A stretch of DNA of 64,000 nucleotides, taken from assembly GCA_036402115.1 (NCBI GenBank), contig DASWTM010000366.1:1-64000 (forward strand), given 5' to 3'. The DNA is from Chryseosolibacter sp036402115. Its GTDB lineage: Bacteria > Bacteroidota > Bacteroidia > Cytophagales > Cyclobacteriaceae. Below the pieces are notes generated by a model. The model saw only the letters and a program-made list of their open reading frames with translations. It was not told where the DNA came from and did no database searches. Numbering within the stretch: the stretch's first letter is position 1; the number at the start of each line of letters is the position of its first letter. A program made the translations under genes and the position numbers. Of the stretch, positions 1 to 8,515 are shown in pieces.

Positions 1-1170
1 GAAGCTGCATTGGCCCAGGCTAAAATTGAAACCGATGCACTTTACGATGATGCAAAACGCAACATGATCATTCTTCTGGTGATGTCAGTCGTCATTTCGG
101 TCGCTATTTCCTTTTGGATTATCACATCGATTTCCAAATCCATCAACGAAGCAAAGAACGCGATACGAGCAGTTGCGGAAGGTGATCTCACGGTGACGAT
201 TGAAAATACATCCCGTGATGAGATTGGTGATCTTTTGGATTATCTCAAGGCGATGGTGGATAAACTGAAAGAGGTTTTGACATTTGTTGCAACAGCTTCA
301 GATCACATAGCAACGGCAAGCAACCAAATGAGCTCTACCTCTCAACAGATGTCACAAGGTTCGCAGGAACAAGCTGCGTCAGCAGAAGAGATTTCATCTT
401 CCATGGAAGAAATGGTATCCAATATTCAACAGAATACAGACAATGCCCAGCAGACGGAGAAGATCGCACTGAAGGCGGCTGAAGACATGCAGGAGGGAAG
501 CCGTTCTGTTAACATGACGGTCGACTCAATGAAAAAGATCGCAGATAAAATTTCGATCATTGGTGAAATCGCACGGCAGACTAACCTGTTAGCGTTGAAT
601 GCTGCGGTTGAGGCGGCTCGTGCAGGAGATCATGGCAAAGGTTTCGCGGTAGTTGCAGCGGAAGTGCGCAAACTTGCCGAGAGAAGCCAGGTGGCAGCAG
701 CGGAAATCAATGACCTATCCTCTTCGAGCGTTTCAATCGCTGACAAGTCTGGCAAGTTGCTTGAACAGATTGCGCCTAACATTCAAAGCACCGCCAAGCT
801 TGTGCAGGAAATCTCCGCGGCCAGCCTGGAACAAAATACGGGAGCAGAACAAGTGAACAACGCTATCCAGCAGTTCAACCAGATTATCCAGCAGAATGCT
901 GCAGCGTCAGAAGAAATGGCAACGAGTTCAGAGGAGCTATCAAGCCAGGCTGATCATTTGCGCGAAACAATTTCCTTCTTCCGGATCGACAAGCATGGAA
1001 ATGGCAGTCAAACCGTTAAACGCGCAGCAAAGCAAGCGAAGCCGGTCGTGCAGCAAATTCACAAGCCTGCTGCCAAGCAAGTCGTGAAGAAAGGGGTGAC
1101 GCTTGACCTTGCAGTAAGTTCGAATGGTAATGGTGCTGATCACCTCGATAATGGATACGAAAAGTACTAA
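1..1170 (+). CDS. Methyl-accepting chemotaxis protein, C-terminal part
   Basis: The reading frame is open to the left window edge, so this is the C-terminal part of a chemoreceptor. From the edge it shows one membrane segment (about residues 22-45), a HAMP domain with the DEIGDL motif, and a long coiled-coil signalling domain. The hairpin tip (IARQTNLLALNAAVEAARAG) that contacts CheA and CheW is well conserved. Gln- and Glu-rich stretches on both sides (QQMSQGSQEQAASAEEIS and similar) are likely methylation sites for CheR and CheB. The end is a Lys/Ala-rich tail without an obvious CheR-tethering pentapeptide. It overlaps cheR by 20 bases and heads the chemosensory operon in this window. The sensory domain lies outside the window, so the ligand is unknown. 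Confidence 0.93.
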   Translation, partial: EAALAQAKIETDALYDDAKRNMIILLVMSVVISVAISFWIITSISKSINEAKNAIRAVAEGDLTVTIENTSRDEIGDLLDYLKAMVDKLKEVLTFVATASDHIATASNQMSSTSQQMSQGSQEQAASAEEISSSMEEMVSNIQQNTDNAQQTEKIALKAAEDMQEGSRSVNMTVDSMKKIADKISIIGEIARQTNLLALNAAVEAARAGDHGKGFAVVAAEVRKLAERSQVAAAEINDLSSSSVSIADKSGKLLEQIAPNIQSTAKLVQEISAASLEQNTGAEQVNNAIQQFNQIIQQNAAASEEMATSSEELSSQADHLRETISFFRIDKHGNGSQTVKRAAKQAKPVVQQIHKPAAKQVVKKGVTLDLAVSSNGNGADHLDNGYEKY

Positions 1171-2014
1171 AGTAATGACGGCCGCATCTCCATCGGTGCG
1201 GCTGTCGTCCACCGAATTCGATAGGCTCAGCGCATTTATTTATAAGTCGTGCGGCATCAACTTGTCGATCAGCAAAAAGGTCTTGGTCGAAAGTCGGTTG
1301 CAGCGAAGACTTACGCAACTCAACCTTCAAAACTTCACCGCCTATTGTGATTACGTAATGAGTTCGAATGGGGCGAAAGAAGAGTTGGTGCACATGATTG
1401 ATGCCGTGGCCACAAACAAGACCGATTTCTTTCGAGAGCCTGTTCACTTTCATTTCATGCAGCAGCATGTTTTGCCCGAATTTATCTCGGAAGGATTGTC
1501 TCGCACGTTCAAGATCTGGAGCTCGGCCTGTTCCACCGGTGAGGAACCTTACACCATTGCTATGGTCATGGAAGAATTCGGTCGCCATCACTCAATCGAT
1601 TACCGCATTACTGCAACCGATATCTCGACTAAGGCATTGACGCGCGCTGTTGCTGCGATTTATCCTGAGCGAATTATCACGGACATAGCTCCGGAGTTGC
1701 GTAAGCGTTATTTGCTTCGCAGCAAGGATCAGGAAAATCCTACCGTGCGTATGAGTTCGCATGTGCGAAGCAAGGTTAGCTACAAGCGCATGAACCTGAT
1801 GGATGATGTGCTTGATGCAGACTACAGCCAGGATATTATTTTCTGCCGAAATGTACTGATCTATTTTGACCGCAAAACCCAGGAAGAAGTAGTTAACAAA
1901 CTGCTTGCGCACCTTCGGCCGGGTGGATACTTGTTTATCGGTCACTCTGAATCGATCTATCACATGAAGGTACCCGTGAAGCAGATCAAACCAACAATTT
2001 TTCAAAAGTTATAA
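1151..2014 (+). CDS. cheR: Chemotaxis protein methyltransferase CheR
   Basis: CheR transfers methyl groups from S-adenosylmethionine to glutamates of chemoreceptors. The protein (287 aa from the ATG at 1151) has the N-terminal helical CheR domain (FIYKSCGINLS, then NKTDFFRE) followed by a Rossmann-type domain with the SAM-binding motif ACSTGEEPY, the ATDIS acidic loop and the CRNVLIYFD motif near the C-terminus. All are typical of the family and the length is normal. An in-frame ATG also exists at 1124, but 1151 gives the usual short N-terminus and a 20-base overlap with the receptor gene. The next gene starts three bases after its stop. No TPR extension is present. Confidence 0.95.
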   Translation: MDTKSTKVMTAASPSVRLSSTEFDRLSAFIYKSCGINLSISKKVLVESRLQRRLTQLNLQNFTAYCDYVMSSNGAKEELVHMIDAVATNKTDFFREPVHFHFMQQHVLPEFISEGLSRTFKIWSSACSTGEEPYTIAMVMEEFGRHHSIDYRITATDISTKALTRAVAAIYPERIITDIAPELRKRYLLRSKDQENPTVRMSSHVRSKVSYKRMNLMDDVLDADYSQDIIFCRNVLIYFDRKTQEEVVNKLLAHLRPGGYLFIGHSESIYHMKVPVKQIKPTIFQKL

Positions 2015-2017
2015 TCC

Positions 2018-2902
2018 ATGCACCTGACCGATGATGAGCTCGTTGAACTGCTTCGAAGCAGGCTGAGCCAAAAGAAGAATACCCTGACGGAAGTTGCCAT
2101 GTTTCGGGAACTGGAAGCGGTGAGCGCGAAATTGAAGCAGTCAGAGCAGATGAAATCGCATTTCCTGTCAAACATCAGGAATGAAATTAATAATCCGGTT
2201 GCGTCTGTGCTGGGACTTTCAAAGGCAATGCTGCAGGGGGAAACGCTTGATCGACAGCAACTGTCGCGCTACGCGTTCCTAATCCATAATGAAATATTTA
2301 ACCTGGACTTTCAGATGAAAAACATCTTTGCTGCTGCAGAGATTGAAGCCGGTGCGATGATACCGCATCCTGCGTTTGTTGACGTTGCAAGATTATTGGA
2401 AGAGGTCAATGACGCGCTGGCTTTCAAAATTGAAAAGAAACGGATTGACGTGGACGTTGATCATCGTGGTAAGGAATTGATGTTTTGTTCGGACGCCTAC
2501 ATGATTCACCTCATCGCCTTAAACCTGATTGCAAACGCAATTGAATTTAGCCTGGAGGGTGGGCGAGTGGAAGTAGTCATTTTCGTTTCCGAGGAATATC
2601 TGAGCCTGACGATCAGGGATTATGGTTCGGGTATTGACGAGAAGGATCACAGGAAAATCTTCGAGCGTTTCACCCAACTGGATCAGGGTAGTACAAAGAT
2701 CCACGCTGGTCAGGGGCTTGGTTTATCCATCGCTAAGGAGGTCGCGGAGGCAATGGGCGGCAACGTAACATTAGCCAGTGCTGTCGGAGACGGGAGCGAG
2801 TTTAGTGTGTTCATTCCCGCCCTTCAACTCCTGGGATATAACTCGTCTGATGCTTCTGAAAACTGGAACGAATTTCTGTTTGGGAATGACGTGGTACTCT
2901 GA
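2018..2902 (+). CDS. Histidine-kinase-like protein lacking the phospho-acceptor His
   Basis: This 294-aa cytoplasmic protein has a short N-terminal helix, a HisKA-like dimerisation region and an intact HATPase_c domain. The ATPase part has a good N box (NLIANAIEFS), the G1 box (DYGSGI) and G2 box (GQGLGLSIA). The H box reads SNIRNEINNP, where active kinases have S-H-E-I-R-x-P; residue 55 is Asn (codon aat) instead of His. As read, it should bind ATP but not autophosphorylate at the usual place. It lies between cheR and cheD, four bases after cheR and sharing one base with cheD (TGATG), so it is translated with them. It could be a pseudokinase scaffold, could act on a partner in trans, or could be a phosphatase. 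No transmembrane segment or sensor domain is visible. Confidence 0.85.
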   Translation: MHLTDDELVELLRSRLSQKKNTLTEVAMFRELEAVSAKLKQSEQMKSHFLSNIRNEINNPVASVLGLSKAMLQGETLDRQQLSRYAFLIHNEIFNLDFQMKNIFAAAEIEAGAMIPHPAFVDVARLLEEVNDALAFKIEKKRIDVDVDHRGKELMFCSDAYMIHLIALNLIANAIEFSLEGGRVEVVIFVSEEYLSLTIRDYGSGIDEKDHRKIFERFTQLDQGSTKIHAGQGLGLSIAKEVAEAMGGNVTLASAVGDGSEFSVFIPALQLLGYNSSDASENWNEFLFGNDVVL

Positions 2903-3369
2903 TGGTAGTCGGGAAAGATTTAGAGCATCATTTTTTGTACGCTTCCACATTGTATGCAGCGCGAAGACCAACCGAGATCCAGACTGTATTGGGCTCTTGT
3001 GTTTCTGTTTGTCTCTACGATCAAAAACTCAATTTCGGTGGAATGAATCACTTCATGCTACCGCTATGGGATGGCGAAGGACTTGCTACAGTTAAGTACG
3101 GCAATATCGCCATCGAAAAACTACTTGAGCGCATGGTCGCGTTAGGCGCAAGTGAAAAGACGTTAGTCGCGAAAGTTTTCGGAGGAGCAGATCAACTTGG
3201 CGAGCTTGGATACTTTTCCATTGGTAAACGTAATGTGCTGGTGGCTAACGACACACTCACAACGCTCGGCATACCGGTTGTTGCATCAAATGCTGGTGGA
3301 AAGGTTGGCCGCAAAATATTGTTCAACACACAAACCGGCCAGGTTCTTATGAAGTTTGTTAACAGCTAA
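2902..3369 (+). CDS. cheD: Chemoreceptor glutamine deamidase CheD
   Basis: CheD deamidates specific glutamines of chemoreceptors and in some bacteria also modulates CheC. The 155-aa protein has the family core: LGSCVSVCLYD carrying the catalytic Cys (residue 33), GGMNHFMLP carrying the catalytic His (residue 50), and the FGGADQ motif (residues 93-98). Length matches the family. It starts on the stop codon of the kinase-like gene, indicating translational coupling. The receptor at the left edge, with many Gln residues beside its signalling tip, is a plausible substrate. Confidence 0.94.
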   Translation: MVVGKDLEHHFLYASTLYAARRPTEIQTVLGSCVSVCLYDQKLNFGGMNHFMLPLWDGEGLATVKYGNIAIEKLLERMVALGASEKTLVAKVFGGADQLGELGYFSIGKRNVLVANDTLTTLGIPVVASNAGGKVGRKILFNTQTGQVLMKFVNS

Positions 3370-3393
3370 ATTCTATTGGTAAAAATTTAACAT

Positions 3394-4170
3394 ATGGTTC
3401 GTTTTATATCGTTTTGCGCTATTCTGTTTGGGACTTTAAGCATTAGCCCATTACTTCATGCCCAGGTAACGCGGGCAAATTCTTCAAATACAAACTCGTG
3501 GCTGATGTATTTTGGAAATCACAAAGTTTCCGACCACATCGGAGTACATGCTGAAGTTCAGCTTCGGAGAAATGATTTGTTTTCCAAAAGTCAGCAACTG
3601 CTTGTCCGGGTGGGTCTTGATTTTTACACGAAATCTAACCATCGCATCACGGGCGGATATGCGTATGTTGAAACACATCCATACGGTGATTTCCCGGTAG
3701 CCAATGCATTTCCTGAGCATCGGACCTGGCAACAATTTCTAACTACTCAACCGATTGGCAAGCTGAAACTGGCGCATCGCTATAGGCTTGAGCAGCGCAT
3801 GATCGGCAACGGAGCTACGGGTGAATTCAGGAACGGCCGATATGAAAATCGGTTTCGTTACATGGCTAAAGCCACGATAAACGTCACGCGTGGCGAGTAC
3901 CCTGTATTCCTTGCCCTCTATGATGAAATCTTTGTCAACTTCGGAAAAGAGGTTGCCTATAATATTTTCGATCAGAACAGACTGTATGGTGCTGTTGGCT
4001 TAACGCTGACACCGCAGGTTAAGGTGGAGGTTGGGTATCTAAATCAACTTGTTCAGCTCAGATCCCTTGATTCATCAACAGGCACTTCACGTAATAAGAT
4101 TGAAAACAATCACACGCTGCAGATTGGTTTGTTTTCCACACTTCCACTCTACAAAAAGAGCACGGAATAA
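3394..4170 (+). CDS. DUF2490-family outer-membrane protein
   Basis: The 258-aa protein begins with a Sec signal peptide (hydrophobic run to HAQ, about residue 24) and then shows amphipathic beta-strand periodicity with many aromatic residues (SNTNSWLMYFGN, HRYRLEQRMIG, NRFRYMAK). This pattern is typical of DUF2490 proteins of Bacteroidota, which are predicted outer-membrane barrels of unknown function. The gene lies inside the chemosensory operon, 24 bases after cheD and 12 before cheB, so it is very probably cotranscribed with them. Its role there is unknown; placement of a barrel protein between cheD and cheB is unusual. Confidence 0.82.
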   Translation: MVRFISFCAILFGTLSISPLLHAQVTRANSSNTNSWLMYFGNHKVSDHIGVHAEVQLRRNDLFSKSQQLLVRVGLDFYTKSNHRITGGYAYVETHPYGDFPVANAFPEHRTWQQFLTTQPIGKLKLAHRYRLEQRMIGNGATGEFRNGRYENRFRYMAKATINVTRGEYPVFLALYDEIFVNFGKEVAYNIFDQNRLYGAVGLTLTPQVKVEVGYLNQLVQLRSLDSSTGTSRNKIENNHTLQIGLFSTLPLYKKSTE

Positions 4171-4182
4171 TACCTCTGGCCT

Positions 4183-5229
4183 ATGAGCAGGAAAAAGATC
4201 CGTGTGTTAATTGTTGACGACTCGGCTGTCGTTCGGCAGACGCTTGCGCACATTCTTGAATCTGACCCCGAAGTGAAAGTGCTTGCCACAGCTTCCGATC
4301 CATTCATTGCGGCTCAGAAGATCAGTCATGAGCTTCCTGATGTCATCACCCTTGATGTTGAGATGCCGCGTATGGATGGAATCACATTTCTGAAGAAGAT
4401 CATGTCGCAGCATCCTATTCCAGTCGTGATTATCTCAAGCCTCACTGCCAAGGGAACAGAAACCGCCATTCATGCGCTTGAGTTAGGAGCAATTGACGTA
4501 CTAAAAAAACCGGTATGGAATCGTGATTACCTTTCTGATGCCGAGCTGCGAATTATTGAAGTTGTCAAGGCTGCGTCCAAAGCTGTGATCAAAAGAAAAG
4601 CGGGTCTTGTATTGCGACATGCTGTTGCTGATAAGCCTGCCCAGAATTTTAGCATGATCCGCACAACAGAGAAAATTGTTGTGGTTGGTGCCTCTACCGG
4701 AGGAACCGAAGCTATTCTTCAATTTTTAGAGGCCATGCCGATCGATTGTCCGGGAATCGTAATCGTGCAGCATATGCCCGAGTCCTTTACAAAATCGTTT
4801 GCTGACAGACTAAACCGAATCTGCAAAATTACCGTGAGGGAGGCCGTAAACGGGGAGAGTATCTTGAAAGGTCAGGCGCTTATAGCACCGGGGAACAAAC
4901 ATCTCGAAGTGAAGCGGAGTGGTGCACGTTATTATGTCGAAGTCCGCGATGGAGAGCCGGTTAACAGGCACAGGCCATCGGTCGATGTCATGTTTCTGTC
5001 TGCGGCAAAGTATGCTGGTCGCAATTCAATTGGAATAATCATGACTGGGATGGGGGCGGACGGAGCAAAGGGCATGCTTGAACTCAAGATTGCGGGTGCC
5101 CAGACAGTCGCACAGGATGAGAAAACAAGCATCGTCTTCGGTATGCCGAAAGAGGCAATCAAATTAAATGCGGTCGATAAAATACTTCCACTTCCGCAGA
5201 TCGCACCATGGGTTGTGAATAATCTATAA
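4183..5229 (+). CDS. cheB: Chemotaxis response regulator methylesterase CheB
   Basis: CheB removes receptor methyl groups and deamidates glutamines when phosphorylated. The 348-aa protein has an N-terminal receiver (VDDS; phospho-acceptor Asp58 in LDVEMP; Lys in VLKKP near 109) joined by a linker to the methylesterase domain. The catalytic triad can be read as Ser171 (GASTGG), His197 (VQHMP) and Asp293 (GADGA). It follows the DUF2490 gene by 12 bases and precedes another barrel gene by 4. No CheA or CheW gene lies in the window; they may lie to the left, upstream of the receptor. Confidence 0.96.
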   Translation: MSRKKIRVLIVDDSAVVRQTLAHILESDPEVKVLATASDPFIAAQKISHELPDVITLDVEMPRMDGITFLKKIMSQHPIPVVIISSLTAKGTETAIHALELGAIDVLKKPVWNRDYLSDAELRIIEVVKAASKAVIKRKAGLVLRHAVADKPAQNFSMIRTTEKIVVVGASTGGTEAILQFLEAMPIDCPGIVIVQHMPESFTKSFADRLNRICKITVREAVNGESILKGQALIAPGNKHLEVKRSGARYYVEVRDGEPVNRHRPSVDVMFLSAAKYAGRNSIGIIMTGMGADGAKGMLELKIAGAQTVAQDEKTSIVFGMPKEAIKLNAVDKILPLPQIAPWVVNNL

Positions 5230-5233
5230 GTGT

Positions 5234-6088
5234 ATGATTCGAATAGCTTTAATTTTTGTTTTGGTTTCACTCACAGGAATGACGAAGGCGCAATCGAGTT
5301 TGAAAAAAGGAAGTTATGCATCATATGGACCGATGACGCTTGAAGACAATTCCGTTTTTCTGGAAGAAGCCTTCAACCAGGGAATGGGAGTAATCCAGTA
5401 CATCTCAACTTTCTGGATGAAAAGGAACGGTGAAATCGATTTTTCTTTCACGCAGGAAATTCCTATCACCGATAAGAAACATCAATTTAGTTATACGCTG
5501 AATTATTTACAGCGTGGTTCTAACCCGATGTCAACCCATGGCTTCGGTGATCTGTCGCTGGGATACCGGTATCAGGTGATGGATGAGAATGATTGGATCA
5601 TGGTGATTCCGAGGTTGAGCATTATTCTCCCCACAGGAAGTTCAGTGCTTGGCTTTGGAAACGGAGCTGTTGGTGTTCAGGGTAATCTTGCCATGACAAA
5701 GCGCCTGTCCAGGAAGGTGGTGACACATTATAACCTCGGTGCAACCGAATTCATTAAGTCGAAATATTATGGTAGTGCTGCAGACGGTGAAAAAGTTATT
5801 TACAAAAAGAACTTATTTCAAAAAAATGCGGGTGTAAGTTTTGTCTGGCATCCTGCGCCAGGCGCAAATTTGTTACTGGAATATGTTGCATTATTTGAAC
5901 AAGAGTTTCAACAGAATGGAAGTATTGAAAAACGAATGCAGCTTATTTTCAATCCCGCAGTTCGGTTTTCGATGCGTCTTGGGAATGTTCAGGTTGTTCC
6001 AGGGATCGGCCTCCCACTTGTCTACGATCGAGCCTGGGAAAGTGGCGGCATGTTAGTTTATCTTTCGGTAGAAACAAATTATCAGTAG
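5234..6088 (+). CDS. Outer-membrane beta-barrel protein in the chemosensory operon
   Basis: The 284-aa protein has a signal peptide ending near TKAQ (about residue 20) and then repeated alternating strands rich in aromatic residues (FGDLSLGYRYQV, IPRLSIILPTGSS, VSFVWHPAPGANLLLEY). The layout resembles transporter-like barrels of the MetA-pathway phenol-degradation type (PF13557), which have the same LPTG-like turn. It starts four bases after cheB, so it is the last gene of the operon. Function is not known. Two barrel proteins in one chemosensory operon suggest that the pathway output concerns the cell envelope, which is inference. Confidence 0.75.
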   Translation: MIRIALIFVLVSLTGMTKAQSSLKKGSYASYGPMTLEDNSVFLEEAFNQGMGVIQYISTFWMKRNGEIDFSFTQEIPITDKKHQFSYTLNYLQRGSNPMSTHGFGDLSLGYRYQVMDENDWIMVIPRLSIILPTGSSVLGFGNGAVGVQGNLAMTKRLSRKVVTHYNLGATEFIKSKYYGSAADGEKVIYKKNLFQKNAGVSFVWHPAPGANLLLEYVALFEQEFQQNGSIEKRMQLIFNPAVRFSMRLGNVQVVPGIGLPLVYDRAWESGGMLVYLSVETNYQ

Positions 6089-6122
6089 TCATACCGTTGT
6101 GTGTTTCGGCAGTATGAAAATG

Positions 6123-6179
6123 CGTAGTACTACGTAGGTAAAAAAGTTTCGCGATGATGTGCGCGTAATTCTATATTTG
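6123..6179 (+). promoter_or_regulatory. Probable promoter and palindromic operator upstream of a sensor kinase
   Basis: TATATTTG at 6172-6179 matches the Bacteroidota -7 consensus TAnnTTTG. A near -33 element, TTTC at 6147-6150, lies 21 bases before it. Thirteen bases above the -33 is a perfect 12-bp palindrome, CGTAGTACTACG (6123-6134), overlapped by an 8-bp palindrome CTACGTAG (6130-6137). This is a good position for an activator dimer. The downstream leader to the kinase ATG is about 240 bases. The rest of the 334-base gap (6089-6422) contains no convincing gene. Confidence 0.5.
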
Positions 6180-6422
6180 GCCCGGAATTATGAGACTCAT
6201 GTCCGTAGGCCACCGCGCCCTCTCAAGATCATTAAAACTTGATGCATCCACTGCATCGCGCAGATGGACTGCTTCGTTTTTCATCATGTATGATGGTACT
6301 GCTTGTGGTGGTTCGCGACTTGATTCGTCTTTTCATTCGCGTTCAATCAACACCGGCATCAATTGCCAACATCGCTTGTTGCAAGGCATCACGTGCCCCA
6401 ATCGCCTTTATACATTTTCATG

Positions 6423-7832
6423 ATGGCGACAAAACCTACGATACTAATCGTTGAAGATTCATTTATTGTTTCTTTTCACCTGGAGAAAATCCTGGAATCG
6501 GAAGGTTACGAAGTGATCGGTACACAGGCTACCGGTGAGGGCGCGATTGATGCTATCAGCAACCGCCAGCCCGACCTTGTGTTGATGGACATCATGCTGG
6601 CCGGCAATCTCGATGGGATCGAATCCGCTCGTGTTATTCGTTCACGGTTTGGTGTTCCGGTGATCTTTATCACGGCACTTACAGACCATGGCACTATCCA
6701 GCGCGCCAAAATAACGGAACCCTTTGGTTATCTCACCAAACCGTTTGAAGACAGGCAGATCGCAACGGTCATTGAACTGGCCCTTTACAAACACAGCATG
6801 GAGAAGAATCTGCGAAGGACGGAGGAAAAATACTTCGCTACTGTCAACTCCATCAATGATGCCGTCATTTTGCTAGATACTGATTTCCGTGTGACGTACA
6901 TGAATCCGAGAGCGGAAAAGCTCACCGGAATCAGTTCCGTGTCATCCGTGGGCCAGAGCGTTTTCAAGATGTTGAACATCAGTCAATCTGCTACCGATGA
7001 AAGTCCTGCATTCTTTCGTTGCAATCTGAATGATGGAAAAAGCAGTTTCCTCCCGGAAGGTTTTGTCCTGCATGGCAGGGACGGAGTCGACAGGCATATC
7101 GGTGAAGGAAGTTTCAGCGTGATACAGGAGCGTAGTGGTGTAGTCAACGGACATATCGTAACCTTTCGTGATATCACAGAAAAGTATGAACACCAAAAGC
7201 TGCTGAAACTTTTTGAAAAAAACAGGCTTGCTGCGCTTATGGAAGGGCAGGAGAACGAACGAAGCCGTGTGGCAAAGGAACTCCATGATGGCCTTGGCCA
7301 GTTGCTAAATGGAATTAAAATGCAGCTTGCCTTCGGGGCGAACGAAAAATCAACAGCTGAGCTCAGCGCATTGATCGATGAGGCCATCCATGAGTCTATC
7401 CGTATTTCGGAAAACCTCATCCCTTCCCGCGTACGCGATTTTGACCTCGTCACTTGCCTGCGTTCCCTCTCCGAGAATGTGCAGCGTAGCAGTGGATTGA
7501 CCGTGGACTTTCCCGTAAAAGAGTTCATTGAAGGGATTTCGGAATCGGTAAAAGTCAATATATACCGCATTACACAGGAAGCGCTTAACAATGCCGTGAA
7601 ACATGCCAGCGCGCAAGTAATCAGCGTGCAGCTGCTGTGCGACAACGAATCACTCATCCTTTCGATTGAGGATGATGGAGTCGGATTTGAAAAACATGCT
7701 ATTTCAGATCCGCTGACGCATCACGGATTATACAACATGGCCGAACGCGCGCAGGTGCTGGACGGCACATTTACTATTGAATCAAGCCCGGGCAAAGGCA
7801 CTTTAATTATTGTACAGATCCCTCTTAACTGA
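6423..7832 (+). CDS. REC-PAS-HisKA_3 sensor histidine kinase
   Basis: The 469-aa soluble kinase has an N-terminal receiver (IVEDSF; phospho-acceptor in LMDIML; KPF near 105), one PAS domain (about 125-245), a HisKA_3 dimerisation domain with His288 in AKELHDGLGQ, and a HATPase_c domain (NAVKHA, DDGVGF). HisKA_3 kinases normally phosphorylate NarL/LuxR-type regulators, and such a gene starts four bases downstream. The N-terminal receiver makes it a relay kinase able to take input from another kinase as well as from the PAS domain. In-frame ATGs at 6420 and 6423 are both possible; an upstream ATG at 6363 would add residues that do not look like protein. The product is cytoplasmic. Confidence 0.93.
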   Translation: MATKPTILIVEDSFIVSFHLEKILESEGYEVIGTQATGEGAIDAISNRQPDLVLMDIMLAGNLDGIESARVIRSRFGVPVIFITALTDHGTIQRAKITEPFGYLTKPFEDRQIATVIELALYKHSMEKNLRRTEEKYFATVNSINDAVILLDTDFRVTYMNPRAEKLTGISSVSSVGQSVFKMLNISQSATDESPAFFRCNLNDGKSSFLPEGFVLHGRDGVDRHIGEGSFSVIQERSGVVNGHIVTFRDITEKYEHQKLLKLFEKNRLAALMEGQENERSRVAKELHDGLGQLLNGIKMQLAFGANEKSTAELSALIDEAIHESIRISENLIPSRVRDFDLVTCLRSLSENVQRSSGLTVDFPVKEFIEGISESVKVNIYRITQEALNNAVKHASAQVISVQLLCDNESLILSIEDDGVGFEKHAISDPLTHHGLYNMAERAQVLDGTFTIESSPGKGTLIIVQIPLN

Positions 7833-7835
7833 TAT

Positions 7836-8492
7836 ATGGCTCTTCGTAAAATATTGATCGCTGATGATCACTTTCTTATTCGTGCAGGCGTAAAGCAAAT
7901 GATAAGTCAACTCGAGGACGTTGAACTGGCAGCAGAAGCCATTTCAGGCAAAGACGTGCTCAGATTATTCGAGGAACTTAGACCAGAATTGTTGTTGCTT
8001 GACATCTCGTTGCCCGATATGACGGGAATTGAGGTGACTGAAAAGATCATGCAACAGTATCCGGCTGCAAAAATTATCATTCTTTCCATGCACAACGATG
8101 GTGAATACATCAGTAAATGCATTGAACTCGGGGTCAAAGGTTATGTGATAAAAAACGAAAGCGCAGATGAACTTCAATACGCAGTGAAGGCGGTGCTGGC
8201 AGGAAAAGAGTATTTCAGCCGGGAAGTTCAGGACGTTATCTTTCGCAAATACACCACATCGGTAATTAAAAAGACAACACGCGAAGTTGAAAAGGTAACG
8301 TTAACAAACCGCGAGCGCGACATCTTGCAGCTCCTGGCAGATGGTATGACAAGTAACCAGATTGCAGATCGATTGTTTATCAGCACACGCACTGTGGAAA
8401 CCCATCGCGCAAACCTGATGAAGAAGCTTGACGCAAAGAACGCCATCGACCTTCTCAGAAAGGTGCATGAGCAAAAGCTGATGGACACGTAA
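7836..8492 (+). CDS. NarL/FixJ-type response regulator
   Basis: The 218-aa protein has a receiver (IADDH; phospho-acceptor Asp in LLLDISLPD; Lys in VIKNE) and a C-terminal LuxR-type helix-turn-helix (LTNRERDILQLLADG and RTVETHRANLMKKL). It directly follows a HisKA_3 kinase with a three-base gap and is its obvious partner. Targets are unknown. The palindrome upstream of the kinase (6123-6134) is a candidate for autoregulation, by inference only. Confidence 0.95.
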   Translation: MALRKILIADDHFLIRAGVKQMISQLEDVELAAEAISGKDVLRLFEELRPELLLLDISLPDMTGIEVTEKIMQQYPAAKIIILSMHNDGEYISKCIELGVKGYVIKNESADELQYAVKAVLAGKEYFSREVQDVIFRKYTTSVIKKTTREVEKVTLTNRERDILQLLADGMTSNQIADRLFISTRTVETHRANLMKKLDAKNAIDLLRKVHEQKLMDT

Positions 8493-8515
8493 TGTTGATG
8501 GATGTCTTCGCTCCG

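Noticed and set aside
1016..1591. 191-codon minus-strand ORF across the MCP end and cheR
   Set aside because: It lies opposite two well-conserved genes and has no recognisable motif; it is a mirror frame.
6190..6423. 77-codon ORF in the leader of the REC-PAS kinase
   Set aside because: No conserved features, ends at the kinase start region, and composition is not protein-like. Treated as leader sequence.
6983..7657. 224-codon minus-strand ORF opposite the REC-PAS kinase
   Set aside because: Ser- and Cys-rich composition typical of an antisense shadow of a coding region.
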